NCBI GenBank assembly: GCA_963691835.1
Contig: OY829383.1
Span: 3,720,001-3,784,000, forward strand
Origin: G963691835 sp963691835
GTDB taxonomy: Bacteria; Pseudomonadota; Alphaproteobacteria; Thalassobaculales; Thalassobaculaceae
Direction: 5' to 3'
DNA length: 64,000 nucleotides
Notes under the pieces: model-generated
Told to the model about the DNA's origin: nothing
Databases searched by the model: none
What the model saw: only the letters and a program-made list of their open reading frames with translations
Program-made: the position numbers and the translations under genes
Shown here: one piece after another, positions 42,791 to 51,490 of the stretch
Layout of the letters: each line of letters starts with the position of its first letter
How positions within the stretch are numbered: position 1 is the first letter of the stretch

Positions 42791-43425
42791 CGGCTGTCAC
42801 TCCCGTCTTTAGAAGGGGGCGTTTCGTCGTCTCCAACGGCGGCATCGCTTTCCGCCCGGGCCATCTCTTCCACGTTGATGATCAGCGGAACCGCGACGGG
42901 AACGGCGTCCGGGGTCACAATCAGGCGGAGGAAGCCGACGAGCTGGATGCCGAGCCGGACGAACAGCACACCAAAGGCGACTGGAACCATGAGCTTAGAC
43001 GGCCATGTCGGCAGTTCGATATCGATGGTGCTGTCCCCGAACTCCCAAGCCCGCTCAAAATGGCCGTAAGCGAACCAAGCCAACACGGCGATCAGGACCA
43101 AGGTGGCCAGGGTCTGAATCGCCTCCGCCAGCCACAAGGGGCGCCCCCTGAACTTGTCCAGCACCAACTCCATCCGGACATGCCCGCCCAGGCGCTGGCA
43201 GTACGCAACGGCCAGAAACGCGAACACCGCGATCGATTGCTCGGCAATGTCGATGTAACCCGGGACCGGCCAATTGAGCAGTTTTCGGCCCAAAACCTGA
43301 ACGGTCGCCACGATCATCAACATGAAGATCGACGCGGCCGCGACCATGTTGAGGGCATTCTCCAGCTTGGAGAGGACACGGTCCGCAAAATCCAGCCGTG
43401 GGGCGGGAGAGGGTGACGCTGTCAT
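42787..43425 (-). CDS. dctQ: TRAP transporter small permease, DctQ type
   Basis: A 212-residue four-helix subunit that holds the periplasmic binding protein near the DctM channel. It has AAASIFMLMIVATVQVLGRK (TM1), WPVPGYIDIAEQSIAVFAFL, the YCQRLGGHVRMELVLDKF loop, and LPTWPSKLMVPVAFGVLFVR. The hydrophilic C-terminus (EEMARAESDAAVGDDETPPS) is longer than usual. ATG 43425 (MTASPSPAP) is chosen; the frame upstream to 43473 lacks support. Confidence 0.92.
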   Translation of the reverse strand: MTASPSPAPRLDFADRVLSKLENALNMVAAASIFMLMIVATVQVLGRKLLNWPVPGYIDIAEQSIAVFAFLAVAYCQRLGGHVRMELVLDKFRGRPLWLAEAIQTLATLVLIAVLAWFAYGHFERAWEFGDSTIDIELPTWPSKLMVPVAFGVLFVRLGIQLVGFLRLIVTPDAVPVAVPLIINVEEMARAESDAAVGDDETPPSKDGSDSR

Positions 43426-43547
43426 GCGCAGGCCCCTGTATGGGAGTTGTGGCTGTCGCGCGCGCCGGAACAAGCCGCACGACGGCTTGAAGGAGCGGGA
43501 GGGCCTTCGACCCTCCCGCCTTCACGATCGGTGATCGATCGTCGGGA

Positions 43548-44597
43548 TCAGCTTCCGGTCGCGTCTTTCGCGGCCTTCAGGACCAGATCGAGAAGCTCCT
43601 GGGCCGGCACGCCAGCCGCGGACTGCTCGGCGATCCAAGCATCCCAAACGGGCTTCGCCGCTTTCGCCTGGAACTCGGCGATCTCGGCGTCCGTGTACGT
43701 GATCTTCTCGATGCCCGCGGCATCGGCGACCGGGGTGTATTTGTCGACCGCTGCCGAATAGGCCTTGTTCAAGGCGTCGTAGGCCACGTCCACCGCCTCG
43801 GCGAGGAGCTTCTTGTTGCCGTCGGAGAGGGCGTTGTAGGCATCGATGTTGACCACCGTCGGGCAGTTCACAGAGCCCGGCGACATGTTGGTCGTCCGCC
43901 ACGTGGACACTTCGTTGATCTTGTAGGAGAAGTGCGAATAGAAGGCGAACGCGGCCGCGTCGACGGTTCCGCTCTCAATGGCCCGATAGGTCTCCGGCGC
44001 GGTAACGGTCGTGGGCACGGCACCGATCACGGCCATTGCCTTGCCGATACCACCCAGCGCGCGAACGCGCATGCCTTCAAAGTCAGACAAGGCCTTCGGC
44101 GCCTTGCCGCGTCCCATGAACTCGTACTGGGGCAGGGCCGCCGACATCAGGAGCATGGCGTTCCAGCGCGCCATTTCCTTCTTGGTATAGGGGTGGTTAT
44201 AGACCGCGAGATCGGCCGCTTTCTGAACGTCGCCATTCGGAATTGGCAGGAACGGCAGTTCCAGAACCGTCACGGACCGGTTCTTCTGCGGATGATACGA
44301 TGCGCAGAACATCGCCGCCTCAAACGCGCCCAGCGAGATGCCGTCCAGGTTCTCGCGTGGCTTGGAGAGCGTGCCGCCGTAGTTGATGGTGATGGTGAAG
44401 TTGCCGCCAGACTTGTCCGCGACATAGGCGGAGATCGCCTCGATGCCTTCGGTGAAAGCGCGGCGCTTGCCCCAAGCAGACAGGTTCCAGGACACCTTGT
44501 CGGCGGCAACGGCGCTTTGGATGCCCACGGTCTCGCCGCCGCCCGCGAAGAAGCTTGCGGCAACGCCGAGTGCTACAATCGAACCCAGTTTTTTCAC
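43548..44597 (-). CDS. dctP: TRAP transporter substrate-binding protein, DctP type
   Basis: A 349-residue periplasmic binding protein. The start is GTG 44597, because GGAGG lies five bases upstream and MKKLGSIVALGVAASFFAGG is then a proper signal peptide; an ATG at 44630 lacks a ribosome-binding site and would add 11 odd residues. Mature-protein segments include KVSWNLSAWGKRRAFTEGIE, LPFLPIPNGDVQKAADLAVY, the DctP core FEGMRVRALGGIGKAMAVIG and APETYRAIESGTVDAAAF. The Arg in MRVRALGG is expected to bind a substrate carboxylate. The ligand cannot be told by eye. Its promoter lies in the 98 bp shared with ridA. Confidence 0.93.
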   Translation of the reverse strand: MKKLGSIVALGVAASFFAGGGETVGIQSAVAADKVSWNLSAWGKRRAFTEGIEAISAYVADKSGGNFTITINYGGTLSKPRENLDGISLGAFEAAMFCASYHPQKNRSVTVLELPFLPIPNGDVQKAADLAVYNHPYTKKEMARWNAMLLMSAALPQYEFMGRGKAPKALSDFEGMRVRALGGIGKAMAVIGAVPTTVTAPETYRAIESGTVDAAAFAFYSHFSYKINEVSTWRTTNMSPGSVNCPTVVNIDAYNALSDGNKKLLAEAVDVAYDALNKAYSAAVDKYTPVADAAGIEKITYTDAEIAEFQAKAAKPVWDAWIAEQSAAGVPAQELLDLVLKAAKDATGS

Positions 44598-44695
44598 TTT
44601 ATCCTCCCAGATGCTTTGATCCATATACACCTAACTTCTTGAGGGAAATCGTCAATCCCAAACATGCCCGGGCACGCAACGAGGAGAGGGGTGAA

Positions 44696-45196
44696 ATGGT
44701 TCACGAAACGCCAAGTGAGACCGATCCGGAAGCGCTGCTAACGGAACAGGGACTGACGATTCCAGCCGTTCCGGGGGCGCCTGCGTTTGACTACCTGCCT
44801 TACCGTCTTCATTCGGGCGTGCTGTACCTCGCTGGCCAACTCGCCAAGGAGGACAATGGGGAGGTGGCCGTCCACGGCCGGGTCGGGGAGGCGGTCGAAG
44901 AGTCCGAAGCCGCCCGTCAGATGACGCTTGCCGCTCTTCACGCGATCGCGTGGCTGCGGGATGCGGCAAAGGGCGATCTCAGGCGCGTCGAGGGCATCCT
45001 TCACCTCAATGTCTGGGTTGCGCGCGGCCCCGGGTTTGATGGCATCTCCCGGCTTGCCGATCATGCCTCCCGGGTTTTCCGCATCGCCTTTGGAGACGCG
45101 GGCCGACACCCCCGGTCCGTCATCGGCGTGGACCAACTGCCGAGAGGGGCCCCGGTCATGATCGATCTGCGGGCGGCGATCCGTCCTGAGGACTAG
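44696..45196 (+). CDS. RidA/YjgF-like family protein
   Basis: A 166-residue protein of the RidA superfamily, long subtype (RidA proper has about 130). It has the N-terminal GLTIPAVPGAPAFDYLPYRL, GVLYLAGQLAKEDNG, QMTLAALHAIAWLRDAAKGD and a C-terminal RSVIGVDQLPRGAPVMIDLR. RidA itself deaminates reactive enamine/imine intermediates; the deviating subfamilies have uncertain roles. ATG 44696 has GAGAGGGG upstream. Divergent transcription from the TRAP operon suggests it acts on a product of the imported compound. It is the last backbone gene before the element. Confidence 0.85.
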   Translation: MVHETPSETDPEALLTEQGLTIPAVPGAPAFDYLPYRLHSGVLYLAGQLAKEDNGEVAVHGRVGEAVEESEAARQMTLAALHAIAWLRDAAKGDLRRVEGILHLNVWVARGPGFDGISRLADHASRVFRIAFGDAGRHPRSVIGVDQLPRGAPVMIDLRAAIRPED

Positions 45197-45206
45197 CGGC
45201 TTGCGA

Positions 45207-45234
45207 GGCCTGATCCGTCACGGAGGACCAGGCT
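45207..45234 (+). terminator. Possible terminator hairpin after the RidA gene
   Basis: Arms GCCTGATCC (45208-45216) and GGACCAGGC (45225-45233), one mismatch, 8-nt loop, followed only by TTGCTCG, so there is no clear T-run. Confidence 0.4.
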
Positions 45235-45256
45235 TGCTCGATACGTCAAATTTGCG

Positions 45257-45279
45257 TGGTGGCCCCGGGGGGAGTCGAA
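45257..45279. repeat. Element-end att repeat: copy of the tRNA-Leu 3' end
   Basis: These 23 bases match the last 23 of the tRNA-Leu gene at 61873-61895 (part of the T-loop, T-stem, acceptor strand, CCA) with one G/C difference at 45274. The rest of the tRNA is missing, so this is no tRNA gene but the far attachment site left by integration of an element into the tRNA 3' end. Confidence 0.8.
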
Positions 45280-45356
45280 TCTCATTCCGAAATATCGTTT
45301 AATTTCAATAATTTAAAATCCCCTATGCGTCTGATAATTACCTGTTGAATTACCTC

Positions 45357-46163
45357 CTAACCCGCGAACGTTGCGACAACCGGTTGCATCGCATTGAAGT
45401 CCGACTCCTTGATCGTCGACTCAGTCCCGTCCGCCGTCGAGATCTTGAACCCCGCCGCGCTGAACGACTCTAACTTCCGATAAACGATGACGCCCGTGTT
45501 CAGTTCCACCCGGACATAGTCACCGGGGCGGGGCGTCTTGGTCGGATCGATGGCAAGTATGTCGCCCGGCTCGAAACGCGGCGCCATCTCGACCGTCATC
45601 GGGAAGATCTCCGCGAAAGCGCCACGGACACCATCAAGCGGGTTTGTAGAGTCGAGGAACTTGGCCGCGACGCGCTCCCGATGGAAACCGTCCGACTCCT
45701 TCACCAGCGAATAGACAGGAATCCGAACCGTGCTAGACGGCGCGGGGTTCATCGGCGGGCGACCCGGACGGCTCTTCGGAGCAGTGGCGAGCCATTCCCG
45801 AATGATGACGACTTCTTCCGGGCGAATGCGCCGCTCACCGTTCAGCATATACGTCACGGCCTGGGGACGCTTGCCGAGCGCGGTGGCAAGGCTGGACTTG
45901 GACAGCCCTTGTTCCTCGATGGTCTTCCTCAGTTCAGCAAGATCGAAGCCCGCAGCATCCCCGCCGATCACGTCCGACATGGTGCAGCGGAACGCCTTGG
46001 CGAATGCTTCGGCCCAATCCATTGTCAGACGACGGCTTCCGGTCTCGATACGCGAGATCGCCGACCGGCTCATCTCATAGCCATGCAGCTTCAGTTCGTT
46101 CGACACGTCCTGAAGACTCATCCCCCGAGCCTCGCGAAGATCCTTGATGTTGTTGATACGCAT
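45357..46163 (-). CDS. Phage-type repressor: two HTH motifs plus S24-like domain without nucleophile
   Basis: A 268-residue transcription factor. An XRE helix-turn-helix lies at about residues 7-60 (LREARGMSLQDVSNELKLHG, RSAISRIETGSRRLTM) and a second HTH at about 80-120 (LSKSSLATALGKRPQAVTYM). The C-terminal half resembles the LexA/CI S24 peptidase fold (FEPGDILAIDPTKTPRPGDY, then GVIVYRKLESF with the expected Lys). The nucleophile position in S-M-x-P reads E-M-A-P here, so the Ser is replaced by Glu and RecA-stimulated self-cleavage is unlikely. It faces the primase-helicase gene across 393 bp containing overlapping promoters, like an immunity switch. Confidence 0.85.
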   Translation of the reverse strand: MRINNIKDLREARGMSLQDVSNELKLHGYEMSRSAISRIETGSRRLTMDWAEAFAKAFRCTMSDVIGGDAAGFDLAELRKTIEEQGLSKSSLATALGKRPQAVTYMLNGERRIRPEEVVIIREWLATAPKSRPGRPPMNPAPSSTVRIPVYSLVKESDGFHRERVAAKFLDSTNPLDGVRGAFAEIFPMTVEMAPRFEPGDILAIDPTKTPRPGDYVRVELNTGVIVYRKLESFSAAGFKISTADGTESTIKESDFNAMQPVVATFAG

Positions 46164-46185
46164 GTTCTGATCGCCATCACGATTT

Positions 46186-46231
46186 TTGTTGACATAAGGT
46201 GAATAATAAAATACTGTAATTTTGTCAACAG
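46186..46231. promoter_or_regulatory. Face-to-face promoters inside an inverted repeat
   Basis: Arms TGTTGACA (46187-46194) and TGTCAACA (46223-46230) form an 8-bp inverted repeat with a 28-bp spacer. Each arm supplies a -35. Plus strand: TTGACA 46189-46194, 17-bp spacer, TACTGT 46212-46217. Minus strand: TTGACA (46228-46223), 17-bp spacer, TATTCA (46205-46200), which fires towards the repressor gene 20-40 bp away. The repeat is a natural operator for the repressor, controlling both promoters. Confidence 0.6.
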
Positions 46232-46556
46232 ACGAGATGTAGCGGACACGATTGGCGGGGGATCGCCGATCTAGTTTTGAGCCTTGGGTTCAGTTGAGGC
46301 TATGTAATTCGATAATCCGGAGTCGAGCTTAGCGGGTGGCAAAGCTAGAATCGCTCTTATTGTTCGCATACGTGGCTAACGTGCATCATTTGTTGCCAAA
46401 TATGGAAATATCCAGCGGCCCGGAGTTTGAAGTTCCGTGGTGTTCTAAGCAGTGAGTGCGTCGTGAAGCACACAAGTCGTTTTGACTGGCGACTTTGGGA
46501 AATGTACTTCACGACGTCCTCACTAACGAAGTCTAAGGCCCACGCCGGGCCGCGTT
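46232..46556. other. Leader region before the primase-helicase gene
   Basis: This 325-bp stretch, richer in A+T than the backbone, lies between the promoter region and ATG 46557. A frame starting TTG at 46427 runs into the following gene but its residues look random. No hairpin with a T-run or RNA gene is apparent. An origin or regulatory RNA is possible but not shown. Confidence 0.35.
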
Positions 46557-49500
46557 ATGAGGAACAAGACAGTGCATACCGAAGCCCAGAAAAAAGAATT
46601 CTTCACCGCCCTGATGCCTGTGCATCCGGACGGAAGGCCGTACCCATTCGCCACAAAACTCATTCGTCGACAGGTCATCTTGGATGGTGATGGACAGAAG
46701 ACGGTCCTCAGTTCCTCACCGAATGGCGTCAAGTGGGGCGACTACACCTCAGAGCGCATTGAGTTCGGCGACGTCTATGAGATGTCCGAAATGCTCGGTC
46801 GCCTTCATGACGAGTACAACAAGCCGATCATCGCTGGCGAGGTTGTCCCGGGACTGGACACGACCAAGCCGCACAAACGGCGAAGCAGCACGACGAAAGG
46901 TCAGCCGACCTATCGCGCCCGGATAGTTTCATGGCTGGCAATGGACATTGACGACTTCCCGGCGTGGGCGTTGAGCGATTTCGATCAGAACGATGAGCCG
47001 GAACACTTCTGGGAAGACGCGATTGGCAAGATCAGCCCTGACCTAGAGAACGTCACCTTCCACTATTGCTTTTCCGCATCCTCCGGCTACGACCTGAAAG
47101 GCAAGTCCCTCACTGGCCTTCGTGGTCACGTCTTCCTGATGCTTGATCGGGAATACACACTGGCCGATCTGAAGGAATGGGCGAAGCAGACGAACGCGCG
47201 GGTTAAGGAAGAACTTGGTGTCGATTCCGACATTCTCGACCTTAGTCTCTATAACGCCGCCCATCAGATCTTCACCGCGAAGCCGTTCTTGCAGGACGAG
47301 CATTTTTTGCCTGAGCCGTGCTTGGTGAAACAGCGCTGGGGTCTCATCGAGCGCGACAACGCCACCGCCTCGCTGACGATCAAGGTGCGGTCCAAACAGA
47401 CCCGAAAGACAGACTCCAAGGGCAACGTCACGATCACCGCCGATGCTGGCAACACGTTCGATCATTTCATGGCGAACATAGCCGACGCCGTTCACACAAA
47501 CGCCCTCAACGCTTGCCACGCTTACTTCAAGAACTTCGGTGTCGCCAACGTCAACGATGACGTCCTGAAGGAGTTGGTCGCCAATCGGATCATCGAGGCA
47601 TGTACCCAGGCTGGCCGCGAGAGCGTCATTGATGAGCGCATCGAGGAACTGGATCGCTCGATTGAATGGGCGCGTTCTACCCAGACCACGGAAGAGGATG
47701 AGAAGGGCTTTGTTCCCTACGCCCTCCGGCCCACGGGTGAGGCCATCGTCGCGAAGGCGGATGAACCATACTTCCCCTATCCGGAACTGAATGACGCGGA
47801 ACAGGCTGACGCGGTCATGAAGGCCGAATTGCCGAAGATCCTCGACATCATGGTTCGCGGCGAGCTCTTCAGTAAGAGCACGGCTATGCGCCCTGAGTGC
47901 GGCCTTCGGATTGAGGACTTCGGCACGACCGAAGCCGAGTTCCGGGACGCCCTTCGGGTCAACGCGTCCTTTCCGATGGGTATGGGCAAGACGACCATCG
48001 TTGAAAGGTTCTTCGGGTCGGGTCAGGCCCAAGCCATCATTGACAGCCTCCCGAAAGAGATCGTTGAGGGTGTCGCATTGAGCGTCCTCATGGCCGCGCC
48101 TAGCACCCGGAAAGCCGTCGAGAGCGAGGAAGGCATTAAGGAGCACGGGAAGTGCAACGTGATGACCTTGCGCGGGGTCAGCCAGAAAGACCCCGAATTC
48201 GATGAGGCCGACAGCGATGACCAGATGTTCAATATGTGTCGTCGGTCGGACTTGGTCAGCCGGATGAACGCTTCCGGATACGCAACATCAGAGGCGTGCA
48301 ACGGGTGCTGGCTCGCAAGCTCTTGTGGCTACAAGGCGCAGAACCGGAAGGCTGGTAAACTCGCGACAACCCCAGGCGTGAACGTCTTCACCGGCCCGCA
48401 TGAGTTCCTGCATTTTCCGTCACCCATCGGCCAGTTCGATATGGTCATCTGTGATGAGAACTTTCAGAAGATCAGTAGTGTAGGGCATGAGAACCTTTGC
48501 GAACTTTGGGAGATCGACGTCATCGACGATTCCACGTTCGTCCATTTCGCCGAGGGTCAAGACCCGGACCCCGAAAGCATCGTTGACGGTATGGGGCGGT
48601 TGAAGCTGACGAACGACCCCGTCCAGGCCCGTGAAATCATGAAGCGAATCGTGACGGCCCTCTATCTGGATCAGGACAAAGCCGCCGACAGACTCCGTGC
48701 CGAGAAGGTCAACGGTAAGCAGCTTGATCATTCCATGATCCGGAAGGCCGTGAACGTGTACGAGAGCGTTGAGATGTTCCTTCGCCCCCGGTTTGATGGT
48801 GTGAAGATCTCGGCCAATGCCGACGACAAAGAGACCATCAAGTTCCTAGACCAGAAGGAGTGGAAGTCGCTCAAGACGGTCGTGAAGATGCTCCAATGCG
48901 TCGCGCAGGAATGGACGACCAAGAAGCCGGGGTTCAATGGCATTTTCGTCACCACCGACAAATCCGGTGAGCGCATGATTAAGACGATAGAGATCCTGAA
49001 CTACCGGAACCCGCGACAGGTCCGGGCCAATACGCCGGTCCTCATTCTCGACGGCACCGCCCGGCCTTCAATCACCCGTATCGTTTGGGGCGAGAACACA
49101 AAGTTCATCACCGTCCGCTGCGAGAACAAGGCTTACGTTCGGCAGATCATCGACGACTCCCGGAAAGGGGTTGAAAACGGCTGGTCAAAGGCGTCCATGA
49201 ACCTCCGTGGCGCCAGCGGTAAAATAAAGGACGGTGACGACCGGGAGCGCGTTCAGATCAAACAGCAGCGCATGGCAGATATGATCCGCGCTCAGGAACC
49301 CGCCACCGTGTTCGCACCCATGCCGGTTGACGCTCAGCTTGAAGAGATTATCCGCCCGACCGAAGCATCTCCGGAGCATAGAGAGATGTTCGACATCGAG
49401 AAGAACTTCGTGTTCGATCATCAAGGCAACGTTCGCGGTTCGAACGCCTTCCAGAAATATCCCAATTTTTTCGTGTTCGGCCAGCAGATGCCCGGCGCCC

Positions 49501-50741
49501 TTGCCGTTATCAAACAGGCCCGCGCTCTCTCGCGAAACTCGGATACATACTATCCGACCCGGGATTACATCACCGAGAAACGGAACATCCGGCTGCGGAA
49601 TGGAACCCTCTACCAGACCGAGGTTCGGGCCTTCGGCGACGCGTTCCTTAACGAGGTCCTTGAATCCATCTGTGAAGACGAGGGTGTTCAGGACTTCGCG
49701 CGGTCCCGTGCGTTCTGGATGCCGGGCAAGACCATCAACATCGCATCGAACCGGGCCTTCGATCAGACCGTTGACGAGATCGTCCTTTTCTCCGACGTCA
49801 TCAACGGCACTACAGAAGCCCGCAGGAAGGTCAGGGACGCCGTCAAAGCCATCGGCGGGGTTTTGCCTGTCCTGCCGTCCAAGGTCGCCCAGATGGCCCC
49901 TGTGCAAGCCTCCGGCGTTGATATCGACACCTTTATGAAGCTCGCCGAAAACGACTATGCGTCAACGGTCGTCACGCTCAAGTTCGAGAAGTCGGGCCGT
50001 GATGTTCGGGCTATCGTCTTCGACAAGAAGGCCAATATCGAGACCGCCATTCTGATGCTGACGGGGCAAACTGTCGTTCGTGTCAACGGCCAGCAGGATG
50101 AAGTCGACCCGGTACGCCATCAGGCCACGGGTGCGTTGAACTGGATGCTTGATCAGAGCAACGGTGTCGCTGTCATTACGCAAGCCACCTTGAAGGCCGT
50201 GCCGAATGAGATCCTGTCGAAGAACAAGACCCGATTGGCCGAAGTGAAGAAGATCATTGATAACAAGATCGGCGAGTCCAGCATCGAAGGAAGGAACCTG
50301 TTCAAGTTCCGGATCACGGTTCCGAAGTCGCCCCGGTCGAAGCCGTTCGTCCTTTCCGAGTTCTCCGACCAATACCGGACTGAGTTGGCCCTTGAGAATG
50401 CCGGTGTTGAGTTCACCGCCATCGAACCCGTCGCAATGAAGACCAGCATCTATCAGGCGCATATCGATCAGGTTAACAGGTTCGCGGACTACCGGAGCGA
50501 CATGAAACCGGAGACCCACATCACCCGCGAGAACATCGATCTTGTCGCCTACCACTTTGTATCTGACGAGGACATGGGCCGTGAGATCGAAGATCCGAAA
50601 GATATCATCGAGCGGCAGATGGAGCGGAAGTCGAACACGGAGAGGGAATGGATGGAAGCCAACATGAAATCCCAGGAAATCTATCTTGGGATTGTGGGGG
50701 AGATTGACCCCGAACAAGCTGCTCTGTGGGCTAGGGATTGA
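46557..50741 (+). CDS. Large primase-helicase-like replication protein with Cys cluster
   Basis: A 1394-residue protein. The N-terminal quarter resembles an archaeo-eukaryotic-type primase: SWLAMDIDDFPAWALSDF (DxD-like, residues about 124-140), HYCFSASSGYDLKGK, LRGHVFLMLDREYTLADLKE and SLYNAAHQIFTAKPFL. A helicase-like ATPase follows, with motif I ASFPMGMGKTT (about 470-480, PMGxGKT as in UL9-like SF2 helicases) and a DExx-type box VICDENF (about 631). Between them lies a four-Cys cluster, C-x19-C-x2-C-x5-C at about 560-589, reminiscent of Fe-S helicases such as XPD/DinG. The last 500 residues have no recognised domain. ATG 46557 has no strong ribosome-binding site. It probably starts or drives element replication. 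Confidence 0.75.
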   Translation: MRNKTVHTEAQKKEFFTALMPVHPDGRPYPFATKLIRRQVILDGDGQKTVLSSSPNGVKWGDYTSERIEFGDVYEMSEMLGRLHDEYNKPIIAGEVVPGLDTTKPHKRRSSTTKGQPTYRARIVSWLAMDIDDFPAWALSDFDQNDEPEHFWEDAIGKISPDLENVTFHYCFSASSGYDLKGKSLTGLRGHVFLMLDREYTLADLKEWAKQTNARVKEELGVDSDILDLSLYNAAHQIFTAKPFLQDEHFLPEPCLVKQRWGLIERDNATASLTIKVRSKQTRKTDSKGNVTITADAGNTFDHFMANIADAVHTNALNACHAYFKNFGVANVNDDVLKELVANRIIEACTQAGRESVIDERIEELDRSIEWARSTQTTEEDEKGFVPYALRPTGEAIVAKADEPYFPYPELNDAEQADAVMKAELPKILDIMVRGELFSKSTAMRPECGLRIEDFGTTEAEFRDALRVNASFPMGMGKTTIVERFFGSGQAQAIIDSLPKEIVEGVALSVLMAAPSTRKAVESEEGIKEHGKCNVMTLRGVSQKDPEFDEADSDDQMFNMCRRSDLVSRMNASGYATSEACNGCWLASSCGYKAQNRKAGKLATTPGVNVFTGPHEFLHFPSPIGQFDMVICDENFQKISSVGHENLCELWEIDVIDDSTFVHFAEGQDPDPESIVDGMGRLKLTNDPVQAREIMKRIVTALYLDQDKAADRLRAEKVNGKQLDHSMIRKAVNVYESVEMFLRPRFDGVKISANADDKETIKFLDQKEWKSLKTVVKMLQCVAQEWTTKKPGFNGIFVTTDKSGERMIKTIEILNYRNPRQVRANTPVLILDGTARPSITRIVWGENTKFITVRCENKAYVRQIIDDSRKGVENGWSKASMNLRGASGKIKDGDDRERVQIKQQRMADMIRAQEPATVFAPMPVDAQLEEIIRPTEASPEHREMFDIEKNFVFDHQGNVRGSNAFQKYPNFFVFGQQMPGALAVIKQARALSRNSDTYYPTRDYITEKRNIRLRNGTLYQTEVRAFGDAFLNEVLESICEDEGVQDFARSRAFWMPGKTINIASNRAFDQTVDEIVLFSDVINGTTEARRKVRDAVKAIGGVLPVLPSKVAQMAPVQASGVDIDTFMKLAENDYASTVVTLKFEKSGRDVRAIVFDKKANIETAILMLTGQTVVRVNGQQDEVDPVRHQATGALNWMLDQSNGVAVITQATLKAVPNEILSKNKTRLAEVKKIIDNKIGESSIEGRNLFKFRITVPKSPRSKPFVLSEFSDQYRTELALENAGVEFTAIEPVAMKTSIYQAHIDQVNRFADYRSDMKPETHITRENIDLVAYHFVSDEDMGREIEDPKDIIERQMERKSNTEREWMEANMKSQEIYLGIVGEIDPEQAALWARD

Positions 50742-51490
50742 GTTCGAATTTTAAACACCCCACGAGATCCGGACGCCTCTAAATTATATATAGTTCTCTA
50801 AGGGGGTTCCAATCTGATAGGGCGTTTAAATAACTAAATTAAAACAATAATTTCGTTCTCACTTAGCTGGGGTTATTCTTGTGGATTCTTAGCTGTTGAT
50901 ATGAGCCGCTAACCCATATTGTCCCCACAATTCCCCGTCTCGGTACGGTCTCACGGTAACCACTCCGGAGGCCCTACCGATGACAGGTTAAATCAGCCTA
51001 GTGCCCGTAGACGAGCCGACGTATCTGCTGAAGTAAGATCTCTGGAAACGTGGGCATTTGACGAGGAATCTAGTGTCACTGTTCGGTGAGCTGCAAGCGG
51101 AGAAGACCCACGGCGTGCTCTGTTAGATCCGGCTGTTGCGGATGGACCATCACCTGAAGTGCAAGGCATGGATAAAGGCTGGAGAGCGTTTCGGTGAGGC
51201 CGATCATCAGCAGACGAAGCCAGCTATCCTCGAGACCCGTACATTAGTCGAACAGGCGATGAACTCAACGGACCGGATCAGGAATGCCGTTTCCGTTGCC
51301 ATGGCGAAGGAACCGGCGCGCTTGAGCATCGCCGTGGTGCTGTCTGTGGTCGATATGACCTGTTTCCCTGAATGTGGACCGAGCTAACGGTTAGGGTTTG
51401 GCCATAGATGATACATTTTGCGAATAATTCGCATTTGCAATCTATTTTGCGAATGATTATTGTTTGCATATCCCCTGGGGGAGCCATTTC
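50742..51490. other. Long non-coding stretch between replication gene and iron module
   Basis: 749 bp. The part at 50742-50900 is AT-rich (ATTATATATAG and TTAAAACAATAATTT) and could hold a terminator or origin. An 83-codon frame (51136-51387, starting MRMDHHLKCKAWIKAGERFG) has no recognised relatives; the sequence in front (51073-51125) reads as a short coding-like stretch broken by TAG, so the two may be remnants of a decayed gene. The last 80 bp carry the palindromes and promoter of the module that starts at 51491. Confidence 0.4.
51419..51468. promoter_or_regulatory. Two Fur-like palindromes upstream of the 189-aa gene
   Basis: TGCGAATAATTCGCA (51419-51433) is a palindrome apart from the centre. 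A 21-bp site at 51448-51468 has arms TGCGAAT and TTTGCA around GATTATTG. The second resembles the site in front of the imelysin operon (58808-58828, TGCGAA arms), and both have the AT-rich GATTATT/GAATC cores of Fur-family boxes. The nearest start codon is at 51491, so bound repressor would block transcription of this module. Confidence 0.5.

Noticed and set aside
44598..44630. An ATG start for the DctP protein at 44630
   Set aside because: No ribosome-binding site, and the extra residues spoil the signal peptide; GTG 44597 has GGAGG at the right distance.
45257..45279. A functional tRNA gene at the left repeat
   Set aside because: Only the last 23 bases are present; there is no anticodon or D-arm, so it is an att remnant.
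46427..46690. An 87-codon frame before the primase-helicase gene
   Set aside because: It overlaps the confident gene at 46557 in another frame and has no recognisable features or ribosome-binding site.
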